DNA from: Pseudomonas sp. VD-NE ins
GTDB lineage: Bacteria > Pseudomonadota > Gammaproteobacteria > Pseudomonadales > Pseudomonadaceae
DNA: 64,000 nt
Direction: 5' to 3'
Assembly (NCBI RefSeq): GCF_031882575.1
Contig: NZ_CP134772.1
Span: 142,001 to 206,000 of the forward strand
Shown here: piece after piece, positions 29,383-38,507 of the stretch
Numbering within the stretch: the stretch's first letter is position 1
Layout: every line of letters begins with the position of its first letter
The notes under the pieces: model-generated
The model's input: only the letters and a program-made list of their open reading frames with translations
What the model was told of the DNA's origin: nothing
Database searches by the model: none
Made by a program: the position numbers and the translations under genes

Positions 29383-30910
29383 AAGCGTAATCGCGGACCA
29401 GTGTCCAGGCCTCTTCCATTGCCAGCGGTTGCTTCATTCGCTCGGCCAGCAGCGCCATCGTCCGTTCCTTCTCGCAAGCGACTGCAGCAACCAGCACACC
29501 GTTTCTACCGAACAGACCAATGAACGGCGGTTGCTCGGGTTCGCCAAGAAACTCCACCTCATCCCAATGTTCGGCATGCCCAAGATAGTCGTAATTCTTG
29601 CCGAAGTGCCAGGTCCAGAAGAACGGTACGTCGAGGTAATGTTCATCGCCACCGAGCATGTTGGCAGCAGCGATGCGTGCGTGCTGCTGAGCCAGGCGCC
29701 AGTGCTCGATACGTTGCAACTGGCCGTTCAACGGGAACGTGGCGATATCGCCGATGGCCCATACGCCTTCGGTGACGCGCATGCCGTCATCGACGCGCAA
29801 TGACTGATCTTTTTCTTTCGGCAGTGATGCGAATGCCTCGGTGGCCGGGTGCACGCCGACCCCGGCCAGCACCAGATCCGCCGAAAGACGCAGGCCATTG
29901 TCCAGCAGCACCGCCTCGACCTTGCCGTCGCCGATGATCTCGGTGGCTGCGTGCTCGGTGATGAATTTCACCCCGTTCTGTTCGTGCAGGGCGCGGATCG
30001 CCTTGCCCACGGCCTCGCCGAACTGAGCCGCGAACGGTATGGCGTGGCGCGCGAGTACCGTGACGTCGAGGCCGTATTGGCGCAGAGCCGAGGCGCATTC
30101 GAGGGCGATGAAGCTGTCACCGATGATCACGGCGCGTTGCTCCGGTTTGGCGGCGTTCATGATGCGTTCTGCCTGGGCTTTGGCGCGCAGCATGAATACC
30201 TGCGGCAAGTCGGCGCCGGGCAACTTCAACGGATTGGGCTCGCCGCCGGTCGCGAGCACCGCCGCGTCGTAGCGCAGAGACTGACCGTCGCTAAGGTGCA
30301 GGGTTTTGTTCGGCGCATCGATTGATCTGATCTCGCCTGGTTGGCGTTCAATGCGCTGCGCTTTATAGAAGTCATCCTCCCGCAGCGGCGGTGTTTCTTG
30401 TGAGGGCATCTCCCCGGCGAGGACAAACTTGCTCAGCACTGTACGGTCGTAACCGGCCTGCGCCTCGCGATCGATCATCACGATCCGGCCACCAAAGCCC
30501 TTCTCCCGCAACGCCGCCGCGCACGCCGTACCTGCTGCGCCGGCACCGACGATCACAAAAGTGCGCGAATCATCCGCTGGAGGTGTATGCGGATGCGGCA
30601 TCGGCTGATCATCGACCCAAACCTCATCGCCACGCAGCTCTAGCGGGTAGCGCTTGAGGCTGTCGAGGGCCGGTGGCTCGCACAGCGCGCCATCCTCCGC
30701 CCGAAACGCAGCCTTGTGCCACGGGCAGATCAGGCGTCCGTGACACAACGCACCGTCAGCCAGCGGCGCCCCGGCATGTGGGCATTCGCCCTGAAAGGCA
30801 CGTATCTGGCCATTGGTGCGCAACAGCACAATCTTGCAGTCGCCGATTTCAACTTGCAGGCCACGCTCTTCAGGGACATCGGCAATAAGGGCGACACGGT
30901 GCAGGGACAT
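29381..30910 (-). CDS. Rieske-FAD/NAD(P)H oxidoreductase (AIFM3/ferredoxin-reductase-like)
   Basis: The 509-residue protein fuses an N-terminal Rieske [2Fe-2S] domain (CPHAGAPL and CPWHKAAF supply two Cys and two His, about residues 43-65) to a pyridine-nucleotide-disulfide-type reductase: FAD site IVGAGAAGTACAAALRE, NAD site region VIIGDSFIALECASALR, and WAIGDIATFP. The C-terminal reductase domain follows. It probably shuttles electrons from NAD(P)H to an unknown acceptor; the partner is not encoded nearby. Start at 30910 is chosen because GAGGAAG precedes it; an ATG at 30931 would add seven residues. Confidence 0.87.
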   Translation of the reverse strand: MSLHRVALIADVPEERGLQVEIGDCKIVLLRTNGQIRAFQGECPHAGAPLADGALCHGRLICPWHKAAFRAEDGALCEPPALDSLKRYPLELRGDEVWVDDQPMPHPHTPPADDSRTFVIVGAGAAGTACAAALREKGFGGRIVMIDREAQAGYDRTVLSKFVLAGEMPSQETPPLREDDFYKAQRIERQPGEIRSIDAPNKTLHLSDGQSLRYDAAVLATGGEPNPLKLPGADLPQVFMLRAKAQAERIMNAAKPEQRAVIIGDSFIALECASALRQYGLDVTVLARHAIPFAAQFGEAVGKAIRALHEQNGVKFITEHAATEIIGDGKVEAVLLDNGLRLSADLVLAGVGVHPATEAFASLPKEKDQSLRVDDGMRVTEGVWAIGDIATFPLNGQLQRIEHWRLAQQHARIAAANMLGGDEHYLDVPFFWTWHFGKNYDYLGHAEHWDEVEFLGEPEQPPFIGLFGRNGVLVAAVACEKERTMALLAERMKQPLAMEEAWTLVRDYA

Positions 30911-31049
30911 GTTCGGCTTCCTCGCGGGCATTTCTCTTGTGAGTTTGCGCAGTAATCCGAGGTTCAGCCATTTGCTACTGCCACGGCACGAACGGTACAG
31001 CTATAGTTTGCAAGCCGACGACGGCCCAACTGCACAAGGTGCTCCCGGA

Positions 31050-31610
31050 ATGACCCGATTGACCTCTCTCAACCCATGGCTGGCGGCCCTCGCCGTCACC
31101 CTTTGCGTGCAGTTTCCGGCGCAGGCCCAAGAGCGTTTCACCCTGAACATCCCGGGTGTTTCCGATAACCGCCTGTTCACCTCGGCAGCCGCCAGCGATG
31201 CCCCCGGTTGCGGCGGCAAGAACCAGTCGCCGGCCCTGAGCTGGAATGCCGGCCCCGCCGCGACCCAGAGTTACGCGATCGTCATGCACGATCCTGACGG
31301 CCAGAAAGGCCTGGGAGTCGATCACTGGATTCACTACGGCATCAAAGCCACCACACACCAGATTGCGGCGGGCGTCGGGGCGAAATCCGCCTTCGAGGGT
31401 GTTGGCGGCACCAACAGCAAGGGCAACACCCATTACATGGGGCCGTGCCCGCCAGTGGGCGACAGTGCGCACCACTACATCATCCAGATCTACGCACTGG
31501 ATCTGGCACCAGACGCCTTGCCCGCCGGTCTGACCCGCGCCGAGCTGATGGAAAAAATCAAAGGCCATGTGCTGCGTAACAGCAGTGCGGTGCGGCGTTA
31601 TCACCGCTGA
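31050..31610 (+). CDS. YbhB/YbcL family (Raf kinase inhibitor-like) periplasmic protein
   Basis: The 186-residue protein has a signal peptide (MTRLTSLNPWLAALAVTLC, cleavage after AQA) and the PEBP fold signatures GKNQSPALSWNAGPAATQSY, IVMHDPDG, DHWIHYGI and GPCPPVGDSAHHYIIQIYAL. Family members bind small ligands, and their bacterial role is unclear. It is divergent from the Rieske reductase across about 140 bases. Confidence 0.88.
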   Translation: MTRLTSLNPWLAALAVTLCVQFPAQAQERFTLNIPGVSDNRLFTSAAASDAPGCGGKNQSPALSWNAGPAATQSYAIVMHDPDGQKGLGVDHWIHYGIKATTHQIAAGVGAKSAFEGVGGTNSKGNTHYMGPCPPVGDSAHHYIIQIYALDLAPDALPAGLTRAELMEKIKGHVLRNSSAVRRYHR

Positions 31611-31628
31611 AAATATTTTTAGCGGCGT

Positions 31629-31658
31629 TTAACCCGAACTGAAAGGGCTGCCCGTCTC
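31629..31658 (+). promoter_or_regulatory. Possible ECF-type promoter of the VWA-sigma operon
   Basis: TTAACCCGAACT (31629-31640) and CGTCTC (31653-31658) resemble -35 and -10 elements of ECF sigma promoters (AAC and CGTC cores). Transcription would begin near 31665, which favours the ATG at 31698 over 31668. Since the operon encodes an ECF sigma factor, autoregulation is plausible. Confidence 0.35.
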
Positions 31659-31697
31659 AGTGGATGAATGATCAATTTCATCCTGAGGTCAGCCCCC

Positions 31698-33377
31698 ATG
31701 TCACTTGCTCTTTTGCGTCCTGTTGCGGTTGCTGTGCTGCTGGCGCTCACCGGTTGCGGTGCTTCGTCCACACCCGATTCCGCTGCTGTGCCAGCGCCGG
31801 CGCAGCCTGAGGTGCTGGTTCAGCAGGAAGCCGTGATGGCTGACAGCTCAATGGCCAAACGCGCGCTGTACAAGATGCCTAATGCGGGCAGTGCGCCGAT
31901 GCCGTTGAGTGAAAGTTATCCACAAGGCTATCGCGACGAGCAGCGCGAGCAGTATCAGACGTTGGCCGATAACCCGATCCACAGCGTCGCCGAGACGCCG
32001 GTTTCTACGTTCAGTGCCGACGTCGACACGGGCGCTTATGCCAACGTCCGTCGCCTGCTCAATCAGGGACGTTTGCCACCGGAAGGCGCGGTAAGGCTGG
32101 AGGAAATGGTCAATTACTTCCCTTATGACTACGCGTTGCCGAGCGACGGCTCGCCGTTTGGCGTGACCACAGAACTGGCCGCTTCGCCATGGAACCCGCG
32201 CACCCGCTTGCTGCGCATCGGTATCAAGGCATCCGAGCGCGCGGTGACAGAACTGGCCCCGGCCAATCTGGTATTTCTGGTCGACGTGTCCGGCTCGATG
32301 GACCGCCGCGAAGGCCTGCCGATGGTCAAAAGCACGCTGAAATTACTGGTCGATCAATTGCGCGATCAGGATCGCGTTTCGCTGGTGGTGTATGCCGGTG
32401 AATCGAGAGTGGTGCTGGAGCCGACTTCCGGACGCGAGAAAGCGAAAATTCGTACAGCTATCGAACAATTGACTGCCGGCGGTTCGACTGCTGGCGCGTC
32501 AGGCATCGAGTTAGCCTATCAAATGGCACAACAAGCTTTTATTCCCAAAGGCATCAACCGCATCCTCTTGGCCACCGATGGCGACTTCAATGTCGGCGTC
32601 AGCGACTTCGACAGCCTCAAGCAAATGGCTGTGGATAAACGCAAAACCGGGATTTCGCTGACGACCCTGGGTTTTGGTGTGGATAACTACAATGAACACC
32701 TGATGGAACAACTGGCCGACGCTGGCGACGGTAACTACGCCTACATCGACAACCTGCGCGAGGCACGCAAAGTATTGGTGGATCAGTTGAGTTCGACCCT
32801 CGCCGTGGTGGCAAAAAACGTCAAACTGCAGGTGGAATTCAACCCGGCGCAGGTCAGCGAATATCGCCTGCTCGGCTACGAAAACCGTGCGTTGCAGCGT
32901 GAGGATTTCAGCAATGACAAAGTCGATGCCGGCGAAATCGGCGCAGGGCACACGGTGACCGCACTGTATGAAATTGTTCCGGCAGGCGAGAAGGGCTGGC
33001 TGGAGCCGCTGCGTTACGGCAAGTCGGAGCCGGTTGTTTCCGGGAAGAACGGAGAATTGGCGATGCTGCGTGTGCGTTATCAACAGCCTGAAGGTGGGAA
33101 AAGTCTGCTGATCGAGCGGCCCATCGCCAATCAGGTCGCGCCTGCCAGCGAAGACCTGCGCTTTGCCGCTGCCGTTGCTGCGTTTTCCCAACAGCTTAAG
33201 GACGGTCGCTATACCGGCGACTTCAGCCTGAAAGATACGGAGACACTGGCCCGTGGCGCTCGTGGCGATGATCGCTTTGGCCTGCGCAACGAGTTCGTGC
33301 AACTGGTCGAGCTGGCGCAGAGCCTGCGCAGCTCAACCGCAGCGAACGTACAGCCCACTGAGCAACGGATTGAATAA
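31698..33377 (+). CDS. VWA-domain lipoprotein (YfbK-like, with DUF3520 end)
   Basis: The 559-residue protein has a lipoprotein signal (PVAVAVLLALTGC), a conserved N-terminal region (NPIHSVAETPVSTFSADVDT, GAYANVRRLLNQGRLP), a von Willebrand A domain with MIDAS motif DVSGSMDRR, T at GGSTAGASGI and D at ATDGDFNVG, and a C-terminal region like that of YfbK-type proteins. It is likely a periplasmic, metal-dependent protein-binding module. The sigma-factor gene begins right after its stop codon, so VWA protein and sigma factor are co-expressed. Function unknown. Confidence 0.88.
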   Translation: MSLALLRPVAVAVLLALTGCGASSTPDSAAVPAPAQPEVLVQQEAVMADSSMAKRALYKMPNAGSAPMPLSESYPQGYRDEQREQYQTLADNPIHSVAETPVSTFSADVDTGAYANVRRLLNQGRLPPEGAVRLEEMVNYFPYDYALPSDGSPFGVTTELAASPWNPRTRLLRIGIKASERAVTELAPANLVFLVDVSGSMDRREGLPMVKSTLKLLVDQLRDQDRVSLVVYAGESRVVLEPTSGREKAKIRTAIEQLTAGGSTAGASGIELAYQMAQQAFIPKGINRILLATDGDFNVGVSDFDSLKQMAVDKRKTGISLTTLGFGVDNYNEHLMEQLADAGDGNYAYIDNLREARKVLVDQLSSTLAVVAKNVKLQVEFNPAQVSEYRLLGYENRALQREDFSNDKVDAGEIGAGHTVTALYEIVPAGEKGWLEPLRYGKSEPVVSGKNGELAMLRVRYQQPEGGKSLLIERPIANQVAPASEDLRFAAAVAAFSQQLKDGRYTGDFSLKDTETLARGARGDDRFGLRNEFVQLVELAQSLRSSTAANVQPTEQRIE

Positions 33378-33989
33378 GTGAGTCGTCTGAAAGGCTTCAT
33401 CAGTCAGCTGTTTGCCTCGGCAGACAGCTCAACCGCCAGCAGCGATGAGTCGCTGCTGGCGCGTTATCGCGAGGGCGACGGCGCCGCGTTCGAGATCTTG
33501 TATGCCCGCCATCGCCAAGGCTTATACCGGTTTCTACTCGGATTGAGCGGCAAACCGGAACTGGCCGACGAAGTATTTCAGGAGACCTGGCTGAGCCTGA
33601 TTCGCAGCGCCAGTCAGCCGCAAGGACGGGCGACATTTCGTACATGGCTATTCCAGATTGCGCGTAATCGCCTGATCGATCACTGGCGTAAACACGGCGC
33701 CCGGCAACCGCTGCACGACAGCTACGACGAGCAAAATCACGCGGTCAGCGATGAGATGCACGATCCCGAACAATTGCTCACTCTCAGCCGTGACAGCCAG
33801 CGCCTGGAAAGTGCCCTGCAAACCCTGCCCGCCGACCAGCGCGAAGTGTTCCTGCTGCGCGCCCACGGCGACCTCGACCTGGCACAAATCGCCAGCCTCA
33901 CCGAAGCACCGCTGGAAACCGTCAAAAGCCGCTTGCGCTACGCCCAGCAAAAACTGCGTCGGCTGCTGGCCGAGGAGGTACTGACATGA
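33378..33989 (+). CDS. ECF-type RNA polymerase sigma factor
   Basis: The 203-residue protein has region 2 (FEILYARHRQGLYRFLLGL, ADEVFQETWLSLIR, FRTWLFQIARNRLIDHWRK) and region 4 (LQTLPADQREVFLLRAHGDL, LETVKSRLRYAQQKLRRLL). It starts with a GTG directly after the VWA gene stop and overlaps the next gene by four bases. It probably directs transcription of its own operon and a small regulon; the inducing signal is unknown. Confidence 0.92.
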   Translation: MSRLKGFISQLFASADSSTASSDESLLARYREGDGAAFEILYARHRQGLYRFLLGLSGKPELADEVFQETWLSLIRSASQPQGRATFRTWLFQIARNRLIDHWRKHGARQPLHDSYDEQNHAVSDEMHDPEQLLTLSRDSQRLESALQTLPADQREVFLLRAHGDLDLAQIASLTEAPLETVKSRLRYAQQKLRRLLAEEVLT

Positions 33990-34582
33990 CTGACGCCCGC
34001 CAGACACCCGAAGATCCGCTGATCAAGCATGTGCGCGAACAGCACAACGCCGAACCGCCAGCGCACATGGATGCGTTGATCCTCAACGCTGCGCATCGTC
34101 AAACTCCTGCGCCGAAATCAACCCTTTGGCAACGCTGGCTGGATCTATGCCGCAAACCACGCTGGCAAGTCGTGTTCGCCAGCCTCGTCGGCGTGGCACT
34201 GATGTTGTCGCTGGTACAGCGCGCCCCTGAACCGCTGCGCCAGTACGACTACGCCCCAGCCCCCGAACTTGCCGTACCTATGACCGACACGGACTCAGCG
34301 CAACTGCACCGATTGTCCGCTCCGGCCGGCGCCATGCCGGCACCTGCGCCGATGATGGAAATGGCTGCGCCGATGCAAGATCAAGTCATCAGCGCCGATG
34401 AAGCCAAATTCAGCAAACGCGCCGCCGCCCCGGCCAACGGCCTCGACGCGCAACTGCACGAAGTCCTGCGCCTGCGCGAATCCGGCCAATCGCAAGCCGC
34501 CGACAGCCTCTTCAACAACCTGCACAAACGCTACCCGAACGCCGATCTCGACGCCCGACTCGAGCAGTTGCGAAAAAAATGA
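33986..34582 (+). CDS. Putative anti-sigma factor, single-pass membrane protein
   Basis: The 198-residue protein has a cytoplasmic N-terminus of about 60 residues, one membrane segment (QVVFASLVGVALMLSLV) and a periplasmic tail rich in Pro, Ala and Met, ending in a helical ESGQSQAADSLFNNLHKRYP segment. It overlaps the sigma gene (ATGA), the usual place and topology of an ECF anti-sigma factor, but I see no zinc-binding HxxxCxxC motif. Function is therefore inferred from context. Confidence 0.7.
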   Translation: MTDARQTPEDPLIKHVREQHNAEPPAHMDALILNAAHRQTPAPKSTLWQRWLDLCRKPRWQVVFASLVGVALMLSLVQRAPEPLRQYDYAPAPELAVPMTDTDSAQLHRLSAPAGAMPAPAPMMEMAAPMQDQVISADEAKFSKRAAAPANGLDAQLHEVLRLRESGQSQAADSLFNNLHKRYPNADLDARLEQLRKK

Positions 34583-34662
34583 CTGCCTGATCCCCCAGCC
34601 ATTTGGCATTGCCCCGCAAAAACGCGCACTATCGGGGCATTGCCGATGCGCTGGAGGACAAC

Positions 34663-34869
34663 GTGGCAGCAAAAATTGACCGCATCGCCCAACTGCTCAA
34701 CTGCCCGGAGAAGGGCGAAGAGATGCGCCGAGCGATTACCGAGACGCGTAAGGAATTTCTGCTTAACCAGTCGGAAGAGGATGTCGTTGATGAAGACGAC
34801 GTTTTTGAGGAGGTTGAGGAGGAAGAGGATGACGATGATTACGACGAGTTCGACTGGACGACGGAGTGA
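34663..34869 (+). CDS. Small acidic protein of unknown function
   Basis: The 68-residue protein has a helical N-terminal half ([20 protein letters not shown]) and a C-terminal half made almost wholly of Asp and Glu (for example [17 protein letters not shown]). The GTG start at 34663 follows a perfect GGAGG at five bases. Calculated charge is very negative, recalling DNA mimics or metal/polycation binders, but no function is known. A terminator follows. Confidence 0.7.
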   Translation: MAAKIDRIAQLLNCPEKGEEMRRAITETRKEFLLNQSEEDVVDEDDVFEEVEEEEDDDDYDEFDWTTE

Positions 34870-34900
34870 CGTCGTTCCAGTCCCTTTGCATCGCCCACAA

Positions 34901-34935
34901 AAAAGCCCCGGACCATCACAGTCCGGGGCTTTCTC
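34901..34935 (-). terminator. Terminator between the small acidic gene and tRNA-Arg
   Basis: GCCCCGGAC pairs with GTCCGGGGC. On the minus strand the hairpin is followed by a run of T, so it fits the tRNA transcript best; on the plus strand the T-run is weaker, so it may work in both directions. Confidence 0.8.
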
Positions 34936-34946
34936 GTTTAAATCAA

Positions 34947-35023
34947 TGGTGCACCAGGCGGGATTCGAACCCACGACCCCTGCCTTCGGAGGGCAGTACT
35001 CTATCCAGCTGAGCTACTGGTGC
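34947..35023 (-). tRNA. tRNA-Arg (anticodon CCG)
   Basis: Seventy-seven bases with CCA encoded. On the minus strand: acceptor GCACCAG with CTGGTGC, D-arm AGCTCAGCTGGATAGAG, anticodon loop CTCCGAA giving anticodon CCG, and T-arm GTGGGTTCGAATCCCGC. No integrase gene or duplicated tRNA end is visible, so it is not an evident island insertion point. The following 440 bases up to gabD hold no convincing gene and must carry the gabD promoter. Confidence 0.95.
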
Positions 35024-35465
35024 AGCGGGCGACATCATACCTAGGTCGGCTCGGGGCGTCCATGCTGGGTTTGAGCGGGTATTGTCAGTGCGCGTGTCGG
35101 CTGAAATCGCTGCATTCCATAAAGCGGTAACGTCCTGCAAAACCCTCGCTTGGCGCTTTCTCGGGACTGTTCTAAGGTTTTGTTGCGGCTGAGGCTTTAG
35201 GCTCGTTGATCTGAAAAATTCCACAAACACGCCGTTTTTGTTCTTTTTTTCGAACGACCTATTGTCCTTTACCCCCTTTGATCCTACGATCCGTTTGAGA
35301 TTTCAAACGCTCGTTGACCGGGCGTTGAAGCGCCGGTGTTTCGAATCGTGCACTGTCGATGCGCCACGCCCGGTCACTGATTTCCCTGACGGCAGCCTTG
35401 CGAGGCGCCTTTCTACAATCATAATTTGCTCCGCGCAGGCCGCGGTGCTGTTAAGGAAAGCCGAC

Positions 35466-36908
35466 ATGCAGCTTAAAGACACCCTGTTGTTCCGCCAGCA
35501 AGCCTTCATTGATGGCGCTTGGGTCGATGCGGACAACGGTCAGACGATCAAGGTCAACAACCCGGCCACCGGCGAAATTCTCGGTACCGTGCCAAAAATG
35601 GGCGCCGCCGAAACCCGCCGTGCCATTGAAGCTGCTGACAAAGCGCTGCCGGCCTGGCGTGCCCTGACCGCCAAAGAGCGCGCCGGCAAGCTGCGTCGCT
35701 GGTTCGAACTGATGATCGAGAACCAGGACGACCTCGCGCGCCTGATGACCCTCGAGCAAGGCAAGCCGCTGGCCGAAGCCAAGGGCGAAATCGTTTACGC
35801 CGCTTCGTTCATCGAGTGGTTCGCCGAAGAAGCCAAGCGTATCTACGGTGACGTGATTCCGGGCCACCAGCCAGACAAGCGCCTGATCGTGATCAAGCAG
35901 CCAATCGGCGTGACCGCAGCTATCACTCCGTGGAACTTCCCGGCGGCAATGATCACCCGTAAAGCCGGCCCGGCATTGGCCGCCGGTTGCACCATGGTGC
36001 TCAAGCCTGCTTCGCAAACTCCGTTCTCCGCATTCGCACTGGCCGAACTGGCTCAGCGCGCGGGCATTCCTGCGGGCGTGTTCAGCGTGGTCTCCGGCAG
36101 CGCCGGCGACATCGGCAGCGAGCTGACCAGCAACCCGATCGTGCGCAAACTATCCTTCACCGGTTCGACCGAAATCGGTCGTCAGCTGATGTCGGAATGC
36201 GCCAAGGACATCAAGAAAGTCTCGCTGGAACTGGGCGGCAACGCGCCGTTCATCGTGTTCGACGACGCGGACCTGGATAAGGCCGTCGAAGGCGCGATCA
36301 TTTCCAAGTACCGCAACAACGGCCAGACCTGCGTCTGCGCCAACCGTCTGTACATTCAGGATTCGGTCTACGACGCGTTCGCCGAGAAGCTGAAAGTGGC
36401 TGTGGCCAAACTGAAGATCGGCAACGGTCTGGAAGACGGCACCACCACTGGCCCGCTGATCGACGAAAAAGCCGTGGCCAAGGTGCAAGAGCACATTGCT
36501 GACGCCGTCTCCAAAGGCGCCACCGTGCTGGCTGGCGGCAAGGCGATGGAAGGCAACTTCTTCGAGCCGACCATCCTCACCAACGTGCCGAAAAATGCCG
36601 CCGTGGCCAAGGAAGAAACCTTCGGTCCTCTGGCGCCGCTGTTCCGCTTCAAAGACGAAGCCGAAGTGATCGCGATGTCCAACGACACCGAGTTCGGTCT
36701 GGCTTCGTACTTCTATGCTCGCGACCTCGGTCGTGTGTTCCGTGTCGCTGAAGCGCTGGAATACGGCATGGTCGGCGTCAACACCGGGCTGATCTCCAAC
36801 GAAGTCGCGCCGTTCGGCGGCATCAAGGCCTCGGGCCTGGGCCGTGAAGGCTCCAAGTACGGCATCGAAGATTACCTGGAAATCAAATACCTCTGCCTGG
36901 GCATCTAA
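35466..36908 (+). CDS. gabD: Succinate-semialdehyde dehydrogenase (NADP-type)
   Basis: The 480-residue aldehyde dehydrogenase matches GabD: ITPWNFPAAMITRKAGPALA, FTGSTEIGRQLM (nucleotide site), catalytic Glu in LELGGNAPF and catalytic Cys in NNGQTCVCANR, and the end FGGIKASGLGREGSKYGIEDY. It oxidises succinate semialdehyde, made by GabT, to succinate. GGAAAG precedes the ATG. gabT follows after 185 bases containing a hairpin (36931-36964). Confidence 0.95.
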   Translation: MQLKDTLLFRQQAFIDGAWVDADNGQTIKVNNPATGEILGTVPKMGAAETRRAIEAADKALPAWRALTAKERAGKLRRWFELMIENQDDLARLMTLEQGKPLAEAKGEIVYAASFIEWFAEEAKRIYGDVIPGHQPDKRLIVIKQPIGVTAAITPWNFPAAMITRKAGPALAAGCTMVLKPASQTPFSAFALAELAQRAGIPAGVFSVVSGSAGDIGSELTSNPIVRKLSFTGSTEIGRQLMSECAKDIKKVSLELGGNAPFIVFDDADLDKAVEGAIISKYRNNGQTCVCANRLYIQDSVYDAFAEKLKVAVAKLKIGNGLEDGTTTGPLIDEKAVAKVQEHIADAVSKGATVLAGGKAMEGNFFEPTILTNVPKNAAVAKEETFGPLAPLFRFKDEAEVIAMSNDTEFGLASYFYARDLGRVFRVAEALEYGMVGVNTGLISNEVAPFGGIKASGLGREGSKYGIEDYLEIKYLCLGI

Positions 36909-36930
36909 GCCGGGAAAGGGATCGCTGCAA

Positions 36931-36964
36931 ACGCAAAGGGCACGAGAGCGCTGTCCCTTTGCGT
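36931..36964. other. Hairpin between gabD and gabT
   Basis: ACGCAAAGGG (36931-36940) and CCCTTTGCGT (36955-36964) form a perfect 10-bp stem with a 14-base loop. No T-run of terminator length follows. It may modulate readthrough or mRNA stability between the two gab genes. Confidence 0.55.
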
Positions 36965-37093
36965 CGTTTCAAACCGGAATTTTCTCTGCGGCCAGGAGCG
37001 CCGTGGCAGTCGATCATCGCATGCTGCCACCGTCGATTTCTCCCGCTTAATCCTTGAACCACGCCGCCCGATGAGCGGCGAATGAGGACTGTA

Positions 37094-38371
37094 ATGAGCA
37101 AGACTAACGCTGAACTGATGGCCCGTCGTACCGCAGCTGTTCCACGTGGTGTTGGCCAGATTCACCCGATCTTCGCTGAATCGGCGAAGAACGCTACCGT
37201 GACTGACGTTGAAGGTCGTGAGTTCATCGACTTCGCTGGCGGCATCGCGGTACTGAACACCGGCCACGTGCACCCGAAAATCATCGCCGCCGTGACCGAA
37301 CAGCTGAACAAGCTGACCCACACTTGCTTCCAGGTATTGGCTTACGAGCCGTACGTTGAGCTGTGCGAAAAAATCAACGCCAAGGTGCCAGGTGATTTCG
37401 CCAAGAAAACCTTGCTGGTCACCACCGGTTCCGAAGCCGTCGAAAACGCCGTGAAAATCGCTCGCGCCGCCACTGGCCGCGCTGGCGTGATCGCCTTCAC
37501 CGGCGCCTACCACGGTCGCACCATGATGACTTTGGGTCTGACCGGTAAAGTCGTGCCGTACTCGGCCGGCATGGGCCTGATGCCAGGCGGCATCTTCCGC
37601 GCGCTGTACCCGAACGAACTGCACGGCGTGAGCATCGACGATTCGATCGCTTCCATCGAACGCATCTTCAAGAACGACGCCGAGCCGAAAGACATCGCCG
37701 CGATCATCATCGAGCCGGTACAGGGCGAAGGTGGTTTCTACGTTGCGCCGAAGGAATTCATGAAACGTCTGCGTGCCCTGTGCGACCAGCACGGCATCCT
37801 GCTGATCGCTGACGAAGTACAGACTGGCGCTGGCCGTACCGGTACGTTCTTCGCCATGGAGCAGATGGGCGTTGCTGCCGACCTGACCACCTTCGCCAAA
37901 TCCATCGCTGGCGGCTTCCCGCTGGCCGGTGTTTGCGGCAAGGCTGAATACATGGACGCCATCGCACCAGGCGGCCTGGGCGGCACCTACGCCGGTAGCC
38001 CGATCGCTTGCGCCGCTGCTTTGGCCGTAATGGAAGTGTTCGAAGAAGAGCAACTGCTGGACCGCTGCAAGGCTGTTGGCGAGCGTCTGGTCACTGGCCT
38101 GAAAGCTATCCAGGCCAAGTACCCGGTCATCGGCGAAGTCCGTGCCCTGGGCGCGATGATCGCGGTCGAGCTGTTCGAAAACGGCGACAGCCACAAGCCA
38201 AACGCTGCTGCAGTAGCGTCGGTTGTGGCCAAGGCGCGCGACAAGGGGCTGATCCTGCTGTCCTGCGGCACCTACGGCAACGTTCTGCGCGTCCTGGTAC
38301 CGCTGACCTCGCCGGACGAGCAACTGGACAAAGGTCTGGCAATCATCGAAGAGTGCTTCTCCGAGCTCTGA
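37094..38371 (+). CDS. gabT: 4-aminobutyrate aminotransferase
   Basis: The 425-residue class-III PLP aminotransferase has TGSEAVENAVKIARAATGR, AFTGAYHGRTMMTLGLTGK, IIIEPVQGEGGFYVAP, LLIADEVQTGAGRTG, and the PLP lysine in TTFAKSIAGGFPLAG. It converts GABA and 2-oxoglutarate to succinate semialdehyde and glutamate. Length equals E. coli GabT (426). The ATG at 37094 is preferred over 37082 because GAGG lies at the right distance. Confidence 0.96.
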   Translation: MSKTNAELMARRTAAVPRGVGQIHPIFAESAKNATVTDVEGREFIDFAGGIAVLNTGHVHPKIIAAVTEQLNKLTHTCFQVLAYEPYVELCEKINAKVPGDFAKKTLLVTTGSEAVENAVKIARAATGRAGVIAFTGAYHGRTMMTLGLTGKVVPYSAGMGLMPGGIFRALYPNELHGVSIDDSIASIERIFKNDAEPKDIAAIIIEPVQGEGGFYVAPKEFMKRLRALCDQHGILLIADEVQTGAGRTGTFFAMEQMGVAADLTTFAKSIAGGFPLAGVCGKAEYMDAIAPGGLGGTYAGSPIACAAALAVMEVFEEEQLLDRCKAVGERLVTGLKAIQAKYPVIGEVRALGAMIAVELFENGDSHKPNAAAVASVVAKARDKGLILLSCGTYGNVLRVLVPLTSPDEQLDKGLAIIEECFSEL

Positions 38372-38394
38372 TCTGCCCGTGTGACCTGATCGAC

Positions 38395-38420
38395 AAAAAA
38401 CCCGCTTCGGCGGGTTTTTT
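38395..38420 (+). terminator. Rho-independent terminator after gabT
   Basis: AAAAAACCCGC-TTCG-GCGGGTTTTTT: perfect stem with a UUCG tetraloop and T-run. Confidence 0.95.
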
Positions 38421-38507
38421 ACGCCCCTTGAAACACATCGAGCGCTTTAGCACTGTATCGAATGGCCAGCATTGGCTAAGGTTCAGGCATTGCAAGGGAG
38501 CGCGCGC

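Noticed and set aside
34947..35466. tRNA-Arg as an attachment site for an island
   Set aside because: No integrase, no repeat of the tRNA 3' end and housekeeping genes on both sides.
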